Shown here one piece after another: positions 40,063-49,149 of a DNA stretch of 64,000 bases. Each line of letters begins with the position of its first letter. Position 1 is the first letter of the stretch. The DNA is from CAZICM01 sp964537685 (GTDB lineage Bacteria > Myxococcota_A > Polyangia > Polyangiales > Polyangiaceae). Position numbers and translations under genes: made by a program. The notes under the pieces were generated by a model that worked only from the letters and a program-made list of their open reading frames with translations, had not been told where the DNA came from and made no database searches. The stretch covers positions 62,001 through 126,000 of the forward strand of contig CAZICM010000026.1 in assembly GCA_964537685.1 (NCBI GenBank). The letters are read 5' to 3'.

Positions 40063-42612
40063 TTACTTCGCCGTGTCCAGCAACAAAAGCCCAGCCGCGA
40101 ATCCTTCGCCCCCGGCATTCTGACCGAATTCTCCCGAACCCCAGCACCACAGCGTTCCATCGCCTTGATGCGCACAGGTATGCGAATAACCAAGCTCCGC
40201 ACTCGCCCACGATGTCCCCATACCCACCTGCACAGGCACCTTGCGCTGCGTGAAATCGCCCAGCCCCGATTGACCAAAGGAATTGGCGCCCCAACACCAT
40301 AGAGTTCCATCCGTCTTACGCGCGCAAGTCGCTGCATTTCCAGCCGTCACCGCCTTCCAATTGCTATCGGTCCCCACCTGCACAGGCGTACTTCGATCGG
40401 TGGTTGTATTGTCACCGAGCTGGCTATTGGCATTACGGCCCCAACACCATAGCGTGCCATCCAATTTCACCGCGCACGTATGATTTACCCCCGCCGCAAG
40501 CGCCGGACTAAACCCTGTTCCAACCGAGAAAGGAGCTACTTTTACCGAAACGGGATTACCATCGCCGATTTGCCCCTCGACATTGCGCCCCCAGCACCAC
40601 AGCGATTGATCAGAACGAACACCACAACTATGGTATTGACCAGCCGCCACCTTCACCCAATTCTTTAAATCGGCTGGCAATACTTGCACCAGCGTCCCCA
40701 CCGGCGGATTGGCCGATTGCCCCAATTGGCCATAATTATTTAAACCCCAGCACCACACCGAATTATCGCTCGCCACCGCGCAATTGTGCTCCTCACCCGA
40801 TGCCACTTCCTTCCAGGAAAGCCCATCATAAGGCTGCCCCGCACTCATAATGGGCGAAAGACTCATCGCGGCGACATTGTTTCCCCTTCCCAACTGCCCA
40901 TTGGCATTGCGCCCCGAACACTGCATCTGCCCGCCCGCCGTAATCGCACACGCATGCTGGCGCCCCAGCGCAACCCGGGTAAACATATCCATCGTATTGA
41001 CAGCCACCGGCGCCACCCGGCTTTTCGTATCGCCCATCCCCAATTGCCCGCTCTCATTATTGCCCCAGCAATGCAATTTACCCCCCGACGCAATGGCACA
41101 GCTCGACTCCCCAAACGAAGCGCTTAAAATCCAATCGGTTGCATTCCCAATTTGCTGAGGTTTATTCGGCAGGCTGATTTTCCCATCGCCCAATTGCCCA
41201 AACACCCTCGATCCCCAGCAGAAAGCCTGCCCATTTTGCTTCACCGCGCAGGTATGCGAAGCCCCCGGCGCCACATCAATCCAATCGGTATCGCTGCCAA
41301 TCTGCATCGGCTCCAACACCCAGCCCGGCGCCCCAGCCTCAATTTGCGCCGCCTGATTGCGGCCCCAGCAATACAGCGCCCCGCTCTGCTGAATACCGCA
41401 CACATGAAAGGTGCCCACCCGCACAAGCTTCCACGAACTCCCCGGCATTACCTGGGCCGGCGTGGCCGAATTTACGATCGTATTGTTTCCGATTTGCCCC
41501 TCGGCATTCCTTCCCCAGCAAAAGAGAGCCCCGCCTATTTTCAGCGCACAGCTCGTATAGGCCACCGCAACCGCCGTCCAATCGCTATCCGCCGAACCGG
41601 GCGACGTTTCCACCAAATAGGGCGAAAGCACATTACCGCCGCCTGTTTTCGACACCTGAAGCTCGGCATTCCGGCCCCAGCAATACAATTGTTTGTTCTG
41701 CTTTAATGCGCAGCTCGTATCCCGCCCCGCCGCCACAGCCGCCCAATCCTTTTCAGGCACCTGCGCCATCGGATCAACACTCACATACACAGGCGAATAT
41801 TCATACAAATTGCCTGAATTGGTTCCCAATTGACCAATATTGTTCCGCCCAAAACATGAAAGCGTCCCGTCGTCCTCCACCGCGCAGGTATGCGTCTCAC
41901 CGGCGGCCACGCTCGTCCACTTGCGATCCAGGCTAAACCAAGAAGGAAGCACCTGGCTATCCGCATGACCCAAACCGAGCTGCCCATAACCATTATATCC
42001 CCAACACCATAGTGTTTGAGACTCTTTAATACCGCAGCTATGCGACGTCCCCATCGCCAGCATCTTCCAATTGCTGGCCGCCCCCGCCTGCACCGGCGAA
42101 GGCTGATTCAGCGACAGGCCATTGCCCAGCCTTCCGCTCCCGCCATTACCAAAACAAAAGACCGAATTATCCGAGCGCCGCGCGCATGTATGATACGCGC
42201 CCGCGGAAACCTCTGAAAAACGCGCCTGACATCCCGTCAGCGGCTCGCCCACCGTACCCGCCGGGCATTCGCATTGAAACGATCCTTCCGTATTGATACA
42301 CGCCGCGGAAGAATGGCAATTATCCATTTGCTCAATGCATTCATCAATATCAACGCATTGCTGACCATCACCGCTAAAACCCGGCTTACATTCGCAGGCC
42401 GAATTGGCGCCGCACATCGCATTTACGCCGCATTCGCCGCATGCGCTGCCTCCGCCGCCTCCTGTTCCGGTTTGAGCATTCCCGCCCGCGCCGCCTCCCG
42501 ACGACGCCGAACCCCCTGGCCCCGACCCTTCGGAAGAACCCTCACCTCCACATCCTAAAAGCAGAAGCGAAGCCAACACCCATTGCGATAAAAAGCGATT
42601 AGGTCCTTGCAT
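40063..42612 (-). CDS. EGF-like/RCC1-repeat lipoprotein (copy 2, tandem paralogue)
   Basis: An 849-residue protein with lipobox LLLGCG and a long Gly/Ser/Ala spacer. A first EGF-like segment (CGVNAMCGANSACECKPGF) is followed by DIDECIEQMDNCHSSAAC with CECPAGTVGEPLTGC as a second. Then come 14 RCC1-like repeats with Cys pairs (HTCARRSDNSVFCFG first, HTCAHQGDGTLWCWG last). One blade ends in MQCSG instead of CWG. Blade number and order parallel copy 1, indicating tandem duplication. Surface lipoprotein role is inferred. It is divergent from coaX with 87 bp between starts, so the three-gene minus-strand run should begin here. Confidence 0.9.
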   Translation of the reverse strand: MQGPNRFLSQWVLASLLLLGCGGEGSSEGSGPGGSASSGGGAGGNAQTGTGGGGGSACGECGVNAMCGANSACECKPGFSGDGQQCVDIDECIEQMDNCHSSAACINTEGSFQCECPAGTVGEPLTGCQARFSEVSAGAYHTCARRSDNSVFCFGNGGSGRLGNGLSLNQPSPVQAGAASNWKMLAMGTSHSCGIKESQTLWCWGYNGYGQLGLGHADSQVLPSWFSLDRKWTSVAAGETHTCAVEDDGTLSCFGRNNIGQLGTNSGNLYEYSPVYVSVDPMAQVPEKDWAAVAAGRDTSCALKQNKQLYCWGRNAELQVSKTGGGNVLSPYLVETSPGSADSDWTAVAVAYTSCALKIGGALFCWGRNAEGQIGNNTIVNSATPAQVMPGSSWKLVRVGTFHVCGIQQSGALYCWGRNQAAQIEAGAPGWVLEPMQIGSDTDWIDVAPGASHTCAVKQNGQAFCWGSRVFGQLGDGKISLPNKPQQIGNATDWILSASFGESSCAIASGGKLHCWGNNESGQLGMGDTKSRVAPVAVNTMDMFTRVALGRQHACAITAGGQMQCSGRNANGQLGRGNNVAAMSLSPIMSAGQPYDGLSWKEVASGEEHNCAVASDNSVWCWGLNNYGQLGQSANPPVGTLVQVLPADLKNWVKVAAGQYHSCGVRSDQSLWCWGRNVEGQIGDGNPVSVKVAPFSVGTGFSPALAAGVNHTCAVKLDGTLWCWGRNANSQLGDNTTTDRSTPVQVGTDSNWKAVTAGNAATCARKTDGTLWCWGANSFGQSGLGDFTQRKVPVQVGMGTSWASAELGYSHTCAHQGDGTLWCWGSGEFGQNAGGEGFAAGLLLLDTAK

Positions 42613-42699
42613 TTTGCGCGTTTTCGCATGCTACGGACAAAGCCCCTTATGTCAACGCCGTATTGCTTTGCCCGCCTCGGCTGCGATAGGCTCGGCACA

Positions 42700-43440
42700 A
42701 TGGCGGGCACGCTCTGCTTCGATTTTGGCAATACACGCTGCAAATATGCCGTTTTCAATGAAGAGCATTCCCCGCGCGAATTCATCCTCTCCTCCAACGA
42801 ACCATTGCTCTCCTCGGTAAAAGCCGCGGTTGAACAGCACCGGCCCCGCATCAGCGTCCTCTGCTCCGTCATCGGGCACGACGAGGCGATCGGCGAATTT
42901 CTGGCCAAACAATCTGTATTCATCCGGGTCTCGGCGCACATCCCATTACCGATACGCATTCATTACAAAAGCCCTGAAACCCTAGGCCCAGACCGCATTG
43001 CCCTAGCGGCCGGAGCCGCCCATTTATTTCCCGGTCGCCCCTTATTGGTTATCGCCTGCGGCACCTGCATCACCTACAATTTCATCAGCGAACAAGGCAT
43101 TTTTATAGGAGGTGCCATTTCGCCCGGCCTTCGCATGCGCTTTTCGGCCATGCACGACTATACCCAAAAACTACCCTATTGCGAACCAACCTCATCGTTT
43201 GATCTCATTGGAACAGACACACCCAAATCGCTTCAAAGCGGAGTGCTCCATGGAATCACGGCGGAGCTCGATGGAATAATCAACCGTTATCGAAAGCAAT
43301 ACAATGATATTTTTACCGTTCTATGCGGAGGCGACGCTCCATTTCTAATTCCCCATTTAGAAAACTCAATTCAATTGGAGCCCCATCTTTTATTCATTGG
43401 ATTGCACGCCATTGCCCTTCATCACGCCCCTACAGCATAA
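42700..43440 (+). CDS. coaX: Type III pantothenate kinase
   Basis: A 246-residue protein of the length expected for type III PanK, which phosphorylates pantothenate in the first step of CoA synthesis. Family motifs are DFGNTRCKYAVF (phosphate 1, Asp8), ETLGPDRIALAAGA (pantothenate-site region), ACGTCITYNF (phosphate 2) and GGAISPGLRMRF. I moved the start to ATG 42700 because it directly precedes the fold; an upstream in-frame start at 42607 would add 31 unrelated residues. The BvgA-accessory-factor-like reading is the same superfamily. Its 3' end overlaps the convergent barrel gene by 11 bp. Confidence 0.85.
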   Translation: MAGTLCFDFGNTRCKYAVFNEEHSPREFILSSNEPLLSSVKAAVEQHRPRISVLCSVIGHDEAIGEFLAKQSVFIRVSAHIPLPIRIHYKSPETLGPDRIALAAGAAHLFPGRPLLVIACGTCITYNFISEQGIFIGGAISPGLRMRFSAMHDYTQKLPYCEPTSSFDLIGTDTPKSLQSGVLHGITAELDGIINRYRKQYNDIFTVLCGGDAPFLIPHLENSIQLEPHLLFIGLHAIALHHAPTA

Positions 43441-44362
43441 AAAAGGTCTTCACCGCAAATCCAAAATAAAAAGCCTCGTCCGGCCCCTCGCCCTCGGCTC
43501 CCATCGCCCCCAAATGCTGAAGCTCAAAACGCGAATCAATATCGACAATCGGCCTATCATTCTGAGCCACCGTAAACCCCGCCCTAAAGCCGAGCGGAAA
43601 ATAAATAACCTCCGAATGATCGGGCATGGGCAGCATCACCCCCGTATTCACTCCCAATGAAAAAGAATCCATGATCTGAATATTCACTTCCACCGGAAGA
43701 CCCGCTTCTAAACGCCCATCGCGAATTTCAGCAAATGCGGGCGGAGCAATTTCGCCGCGTATTTCACCATAACGATCAAAAATAAATAGCACTTGCAGCC
43801 CGCTGTCCACGCGCAGCCGGCCCCAGTGAACCACCACGGGAAAACCCACGCCCAGCGCGGGACTTGTTTTATCCTGAAGCGGCAAAATGCTGTGCACCCG
43901 CACCCCAGCGTCCACCGTACCCCGCGCAAAGCGAAAGGTGAGCGCCAATTCAGGATTGGTAAATACGGCCTCGGGCACCATTTGACACGAAAAAACATTT
44001 ACATCGAATTGAAAATTATTGGTCACGCCAACCCGGAGCGAAAGACGGGGCTCGGAAAATACAGGCTTATCCCTATTACCATTACCGAAATCAATACGAT
44101 CGTATAAGAGAGGCTGCCTGTATACAAGCAGCGCCAGCTCGGGCGCGATCATACCTTTGGGAAAGGTCAGGGGACGGGCCGCATAAGGCACAGGAAAAAC
44201 CGGCGTTTCAGGCTTCGCAAGCGGCGGCCCCGGAGGCGGAATCTCCGCGGGCGACGGCGCATCAGCGGCCCATGCACTAGACCCCCCGCCCATCAAAGCC
44301 GCGCATTGCACAATAAAATGCCCAATAAAAATAGACGCCGATTTCGCTGCCCAATCGCGCAT
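43430..44362 (-). CDS. Probable outer-membrane beta-barrel protein
   Basis: A 310-residue protein with a signal peptide ending SSAWAADAPS and a Pro-rich spacer (AEIPPPGPPLAKPETPVFPV). The mature part is rich in alternating polar/aromatic strands (LSLRVGVTNNFQFDVNV, ELALTFRFARGTVDAGVRV, LRVDSGLQVLFIF, FPLGFRAGFTVAQ) and ends FYFGFAVKTFFML. This pattern fits a transmembrane beta-barrel with a C-terminal aromatic signature. ATG 44362 was chosen for the GGAG 8 bases upstream and the clean signal. Substrate or function cannot be told. Its first bases are 82 bp from the divergent DUF2169 gene. Confidence 0.6.
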   Translation of the reverse strand: MRDWAAKSASIFIGHFIVQCAALMGGGSSAWAADAPSPAEIPPPGPPLAKPETPVFPVPYAARPLTFPKGMIAPELALLVYRQPLLYDRIDFGNGNRDKPVFSEPRLSLRVGVTNNFQFDVNVFSCQMVPEAVFTNPELALTFRFARGTVDAGVRVHSILPLQDKTSPALGVGFPVVVHWGRLRVDSGLQVLFIFDRYGEIRGEIAPPAFAEIRDGRLEAGLPVEVNIQIMDSFSLGVNTGVMLPMPDHSEVIYFPLGFRAGFTVAQNDRPIVDIDSRFELQHLGAMGAEGEGPDEAFYFGFAVKTFFML

Positions 44363-44444
44363 TCGAATTTCTCCGAAACGAGCCCGCACACCGCACCGCA
44401 AAGAGCGACCGCGAGACCGCTCCCGTCCAGCCTCTTGCACTTAG

Positions 44445-46763
44445 ATGCAATGCCTGAAAGCATGCCCAAGATCAATCCCCGTGGACATCCAACGCCTTTG
44501 CCCCTTCGCGGCCGATGCTTTTTTCTGGCAGCCTGCCCTCGGCGAGCATCGCCTCACCCTCTGCGTTAAGGCCACATTCGCCTTAATTCACGGCCGAACC
44601 GCAGAAATTGCTCCCAGCCAAATCCCCTTGCACGAAGACGTTCCATGGGAGGCTCAACATCCATCGAGCCTGTATGCGCCAAGCGATTACGTCCCTAAAA
44701 AACAGCGCATTGATATCTTTGTCGCGGGCCACGCCTATGCCCCGATGGGCACGCCCCAAAGCTCGCTGACCGCCCGCCTCCAAGTGGGAACGTTTACAAA
44801 ATCCCTTCGAATCATAGGCGATCGCACATGGACGCCCACCGCTTCGGGCCTGCAGCCAAGCTCGCCGCGCCCTTTTATTTCCATGCCGCTGCGCTATGAG
44901 CGCGCGATTTTTGGCCCGGGCAATCCGATTGGAATTGACACATCCCCGAATACCGCCCTTGCCGGACGCCCGCTGCCCAATATTCAACTGCTGGACGAGC
45001 TCGGCGCGTCCCAGGGCATCCCTGGATTTGGCCCAATGCCCGCCGCGGCGCGCGCCCGAAAGCTCCGGATGAGCGAAGCCTCAATCAAATGGGCAAAGTC
45101 GTTCCGCACCGAATTAAACCCGCCCGCCATCGATTTTGATTTCGCGTTTTTTAATGCCGCGCCACCCGATCAGCAGGCCGACTCGCTGCCCGAACCGCTC
45201 GATATCGTGCTCGAACACCTTCATCCATCGATTCCGCAGCTTTCCTGCCGCATTCCCGCAATTGGCCCAAAAGCATTCCGCGTCTCGCCCAAAACCGGCC
45301 TCTCTTATGCGATTCCCCTGCTTTTGGACACCCTGTTAATCGACAGCGATCGAGCCCTCGCCGTCCTCACATTCCGGGGCACCATCAACGTCGCAGCGGC
45401 CAGCGAACAAGCGCTCGGCAAACTCGTTGTTGCCGCCTCCTCCAGCACCGAAATCCCGCCCGAAAACAGCGCCTCGGAAAGCACGGGCGCACGGGATTCG
45501 GCCCTGCCTTCTTCACCCAAACCCCTCGACCAGCCCCCTCCTCCCAAAATGGCCGCGCCTCCGAATCGCATGGGAGGAACCATTCCCCTTCCACCCGCGC
45601 CTTCTGAAACGCGGCCCAAAGCCGGCCCCAACACCCGCGTCGGCGAATCCACAATCACCTTGCGCGAAAATCTTATCGATTCATCAAAAAATTCAAATGT
45701 ATTGCCCAAGAGCTGGACCGTTCCCCTTCCTCCGACCCCGCTCGGCCCCCCAGCCTCATCCCCGCCGGGCTCGGCGGCATCCAATCTCAGACAATTACAA
45801 ACCAGTTCGATCGTTAATAAACGCGATGCAGACGAGCCCGGCTCCACCACCTTGGATTCACCTATAAATTCAATCGGATTTAACCGGGCACTTCCCTTTT
45901 TGAGCCCGCCTCCGCCATCCAACCCCGCACCGCCTCCTTCCTCGCCGCGTTTCCCCCAAAAAGCCATCAATCCAGACGACATCGGCTCCACCACCCTTGC
46001 GGCTCCGTCTCCCGCGGCACAGCACGCCAATATTCTGCCCTTCGGAAGGCCCTTGGGCGCGCCCCCTCCCGCCATGGAACCCAAACAACCAGCGGCGCAC
46101 ACCCCGGAAATCTCCGGAACACTGCCCCTCGGCATGCGCTCGCCCAACCAATTATCATCGGGACTGCCTTTTCAATCCCGAAGCTCACAGCCCGGCTATT
46201 CACCGCCGCCGCCCGCAGCCGTGCCGCCGCCCCGAAGCTCACAGCCCGGCTATTCGCCGCCGCCCTCATTCGCGGCCCCAGCACCCGCACCGCCCATTTC
46301 AGGCCCCCCAATTCTAGGCACCCCGCCTCCCAAAGCCCCGCCGAATGCGATTACCCTCGAACAATGCGCCCTCATCGCGGCCGAACTCGGCGCCCGCTTT
46401 TCGCCGCGCACCGAAATCCTTCGGAAACACCGCCTGGACGAAGCCACATTTGGCGAAGCCGAAAGGCAATGGATGAACGCCATCGCGGCCGAATCCGAAG
46501 CCGGCAAAAGCGATCTGCTCGACATCTTCGACGAGCGCTACGTGCAAGCTTTAGAGCAATTGCGCGGAGAAATAACCATCGAAATGTACGCCCAATTGAT
46601 GGTGGGTTCCGAGCGGGGCAATTTAAGACCCGTCCTATCGGAGCTCAAACTCCAGCGCCCAGCCGTACTGCGCATTGAAAGGGTCTGGAAACGAAGGCTT
46701 TCGCGCGACCCCAAGCTTGCGCTGGCCACCGCGGACGCCATTGCCCAAGAGCGAAAAAAATAA
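44445..46763 (+). CDS. DUF2169 domain-containing protein
   Basis: A 772-residue protein. The N-terminal ~330 residues match DUF2169 by motif: LTLCVKATFALI, the LYAPSDYVPKKQRIDIFVAG block, LRIIGDRTW, SMPLRYERAIFG and AIDFDFAFFNAAPPDQQ. A long Pro/Ser/Ala linker (about 340-620) contains two copies of SSQPGYSPPP. A compact helical C-terminus (LEQCALIAAELGARF, then RWVWK-like RVWKRRLSRDPKL) follows, as in other long myxobacterial members. DUF2169 proteins often accompany type VI secretion; none of those genes is in the window. The start could be ATG 44445 or GTG 44481; neither has a clear ribosome site. Confidence 0.8.
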   Translation: MQCLKACPRSIPVDIQRLCPFAADAFFWQPALGEHRLTLCVKATFALIHGRTAEIAPSQIPLHEDVPWEAQHPSSLYAPSDYVPKKQRIDIFVAGHAYAPMGTPQSSLTARLQVGTFTKSLRIIGDRTWTPTASGLQPSSPRPFISMPLRYERAIFGPGNPIGIDTSPNTALAGRPLPNIQLLDELGASQGIPGFGPMPAAARARKLRMSEASIKWAKSFRTELNPPAIDFDFAFFNAAPPDQQADSLPEPLDIVLEHLHPSIPQLSCRIPAIGPKAFRVSPKTGLSYAIPLLLDTLLIDSDRALAVLTFRGTINVAAASEQALGKLVVAASSSTEIPPENSASESTGARDSALPSSPKPLDQPPPPKMAAPPNRMGGTIPLPPAPSETRPKAGPNTRVGESTITLRENLIDSSKNSNVLPKSWTVPLPPTPLGPPASSPPGSAASNLRQLQTSSIVNKRDADEPGSTTLDSPINSIGFNRALPFLSPPPPSNPAPPPSSPRFPQKAINPDDIGSTTLAAPSPAAQHANILPFGRPLGAPPPAMEPKQPAAHTPEISGTLPLGMRSPNQLSSGLPFQSRSSQPGYSPPPPAAVPPPRSSQPGYSPPPSFAAPAPAPPISGPPILGTPPPKAPPNAITLEQCALIAAELGARFSPRTEILRKHRLDEATFGEAERQWMNAIAAESEAGKSDLLDIFDERYVQALEQLRGEITIEMYAQLMVGSERGNLRPVLSELKLQRPAVLRIERVWKRRLSRDPKLALATADAIAQERKK

Positions 46764-46839
46764 AGAATCAAACCTTTGGCATCGGCGTTCACTCAATATG
46801 CACTTGACAGCCAGCCATCAAAAATCTTTGAGTCAGCCC

Positions 46840-48186
46840 ATGTCCAAACCCGTATCCGTAGCCGCAATCGCGCTTGCCGCAGCCCTATGTGCCTGCGGAG
46901 GCACACCCGAACCGGTTTATCCCTCACGCCCGCCATCCACACCCGGCGAACCCATTGCGGACCCAACGCCTTCGCGCATCGTGCTTCACGCGGCGCTCAC
47001 CCGCGCGGCGCTTGAACGCGCGCTCGAAGAAAACGTACCGCGCACCGACTCAGGCACATTCACAATGCTCGGCAGCGAGCGCACCTTCACATGGAAACGC
47101 GGCAATATTGGGCTTCGATTCGATCGAAATCGCATTGGATTGGAACTGCATATCGACGCCAATGTCGATTTACCCGTATCGAGCCTCGACGTTCCTCTTG
47201 ATTTCAAGATATTTGCCGAACCTGTCATTTCGACCGATTACACGGCCAAGCTTCAGTCATTGGACGTACAAGTCAGCACCGAAAGCCGGCTATTAAAGAC
47301 AGCGGACGCCGTAGCCGACGTACTCGCCAAAATCCGCGGCACAGTCGAAGGCAAACTGCGCGATTTCTCCTACACTTTAGAACCCACCATTGCCGAGGCG
47401 CATATGCGCATTGCCCGCCCAATCGATATACCCCTGGGCGACGCCAACGGCTGCGCATTTTTAAAGGTCGTGGGCATTGAAGCAGGCCCCACGATTTTAG
47501 CGGACGGCATTGAAAAAGACATTGCCGTGGTCATCGCGCCATCCGTCACCCTTCCCTGCTCGCCGCCCGATTTAACCAATATCGAGCTCCCACGCCTATC
47601 GAATGTTGCGACACTCCCCACCGGACCATTCTCGGTCACGGTTCCCATTGCGGCGAAATACGAAGAGCTTGCAAAAGCGATGTCTCTTGCATTCACCGAC
47701 GGCAAGCTTTATTTTTCCAAAGAACATCCCAAACTATATCTCGAGAAGCCGGAAGTATATGCATCGAAAGACAAGCTCGTCCTAAAACTTCATATCGCGG
47801 GCCCTGTGGAAAAGTATGGGATTAACACTTCACTCGATGGTGATTTATTCTTAGAAGGCCATCCCGTCGTTGAAGACAATGAACTAAAAATTCCCGATCT
47901 TGAGCCGACGATTGAGACCTCCAATTTTCTTTTAATGCTCAAGGCGGCGGTGGACGGCAAAAATATCCGCGATCAAGCCCGTTCGGCGCTCCGGCTGGAC
48001 ATTGGCGAACGCCTCAAGTCCGTCAAAGAAAAACTATCCTCGGACATTTCTTTTGCGAATGGCCAGGGATGCCTCAAGGCCGAAACCCACAAGATTGAAA
48101 TCAGCGGCGTCCACGTTCACGGCAATTACCTGCGCGTATATGTCACAACCAATGCAAGCGCCGCCGTCTATATGCCTTGCCCCTAA
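46840..48186 (+). CDS. DUF4403-family lipoprotein
   Basis: A 448-residue protein with a textbook lipoprotein signal MSKPVSVAAIALAAALCACGG (lipobox ALCAC) when started at ATG 46840; ATG 46798 is an in-frame alternative. The body fits the DUF4403 family by length and pattern: the ATLTRAALERALEENVPRT-like opening (ALTRAALERALEENVPR), long amphipathic strands such as ISTDYTAKLQSLDVQVSTES, and the C-terminal ISGVHVHGNYLRVYVTTNASA. DUF4403 is related to bactericidal-permeability-increasing/TULIP-like lipid-binding folds, so a periplasmic lipid carrier is plausible; this is inferred. Confidence 0.75.
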   Translation: MSKPVSVAAIALAAALCACGGTPEPVYPSRPPSTPGEPIADPTPSRIVLHAALTRAALERALEENVPRTDSGTFTMLGSERTFTWKRGNIGLRFDRNRIGLELHIDANVDLPVSSLDVPLDFKIFAEPVISTDYTAKLQSLDVQVSTESRLLKTADAVADVLAKIRGTVEGKLRDFSYTLEPTIAEAHMRIARPIDIPLGDANGCAFLKVVGIEAGPTILADGIEKDIAVVIAPSVTLPCSPPDLTNIELPRLSNVATLPTGPFSVTVPIAAKYEELAKAMSLAFTDGKLYFSKEHPKLYLEKPEVYASKDKLVLKLHIAGPVEKYGINTSLDGDLFLEGHPVVEDNELKIPDLEPTIETSNFLLMLKAAVDGKNIRDQARSALRLDIGERLKSVKEKLSSDISFANGQGCLKAETHKIEISGVHVHGNYLRVYVTTNASAAVYMPCP

Positions 48187-48210
48187 AACGCCAATTAAAA
48201 TCCTATCCAA

Positions 48211-49149
48211 TTATCGATCAATTTGACCGGGCAGCAAAAAAGGATACACCCTTCCCCGCACCTTACGCTGCCAAGCCCTATCCAGCCGCCTCAGCCTCTG
48301 CAAAAAAGCCCACATCCTCGCATCGTCTTCGTAATAGCTTTTGATCTCGGCCTCTTGGATAGGGCGCGAGGAAAAATGCCGGTTGGCCAGGTCTAAAAAA
48401 GGCCCGATCAGCGCATCCAATTTTTCTTTATGCAAATTACCAATTAAATCCAATACCACGCCCCGCGGCTCATAATATTTATCCAAAATGCTACTCATCA
48501 AAAAAGCCCGCACCGGCCCGCGCAAAAGCCAAGGAAGTGACGCCAGAAAAATATCGGTATCCAAGCATTCCCTACCCTTTTCATCGCGCATCATCGGCGT
48601 CGTCACATCCAAGTAGGCAGGCTCCCCATCCGCCAAAATCCAATTCGAAAGCTGCCCATCCAATCCAAGCGCGGGCTTTACGCTCCCTAAAATAAAAGCC
48701 AATAGTTTTTCAAACAGCCTCTCGGCGTCAGCCCTTGAAATCGACCTCATCCAATTGGGCAACAGCGCCTCCTTGGGCAGCCTGGGCTGCACGCAAAAGG
48801 CCGAAATCCCATCGGAGCCCGGAAGCTGAAAGAGCCTCGAGCCGAGCACGGGCACCCCCGCATCCCGAAGCCGCTGAACATATTGATGAAATTGATCAGA
48901 ATAACGACCGAAATGATCCGCACTGGGAAAAGGAGGCAGTCTCTTGCAGGCATACTCGCGCCCAAGAAAAGAACAGCCCAGCACGCACGAGATCTCTCCA
49001 TAACCCAAGACCACAAGCCCCGATTCGTCGCCCGTTTCCAAGGCGCGCCGCAGAGCTTGCTCCAAAGGAAGAAGCCCCTCTTCCGTCAATTCAATCGAAT
49101 TATCCCAATACACGGCGTATAACCCCTGCAATTTCCTCTGCCTCTTCAT
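48211..49149 (-). CDS. Kinase-fold-like protein (probably DUF6206) overlapping an aminotransferase gene
   Basis: A 312-residue cytoplasmic protein. SCVLGCSFLGREYACKRLPPF resembles the ATP-lysine strand of small-molecule kinases, and LGLDGQLSNWILADGEPAYLDVTTP resembles a catalytic loop (Asp-x-x-x-x-Asn) followed by the metal-binding Asp. The LASLPWLLRGPVRAFLMSS and YYEDDARMWAFLQRLRRLDRAWQ blocks match, from memory, the family called DUF6206; I have moderate confidence in that name. The start is ATG 49149, overlapping the aminotransferase 3' end by 50 bp; GTG 49113 would cut the overlap to 14 bp. Tight overlap suggests the two gene products act together. Confidence 0.6.
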   Translation of the reverse strand: MKRQRKLQGLYAVYWDNSIELTEEGLLPLEQALRRALETGDESGLVVLGYGEISCVLGCSFLGREYACKRLPPFPSADHFGRYSDQFHQYVQRLRDAGVPVLGSRLFQLPGSDGISAFCVQPRLPKEALLPNWMRSISRADAERLFEKLLAFILGSVKPALGLDGQLSNWILADGEPAYLDVTTPMMRDEKGRECLDTDIFLASLPWLLRGPVRAFLMSSILDKYYEPRGVVLDLIGNLHKEKLDALIGPFLDLANRHFSSRPIQEAEIKSYYEDDARMWAFLQRLRRLDRAWQRKVRGRVYPFLLPGQIDR

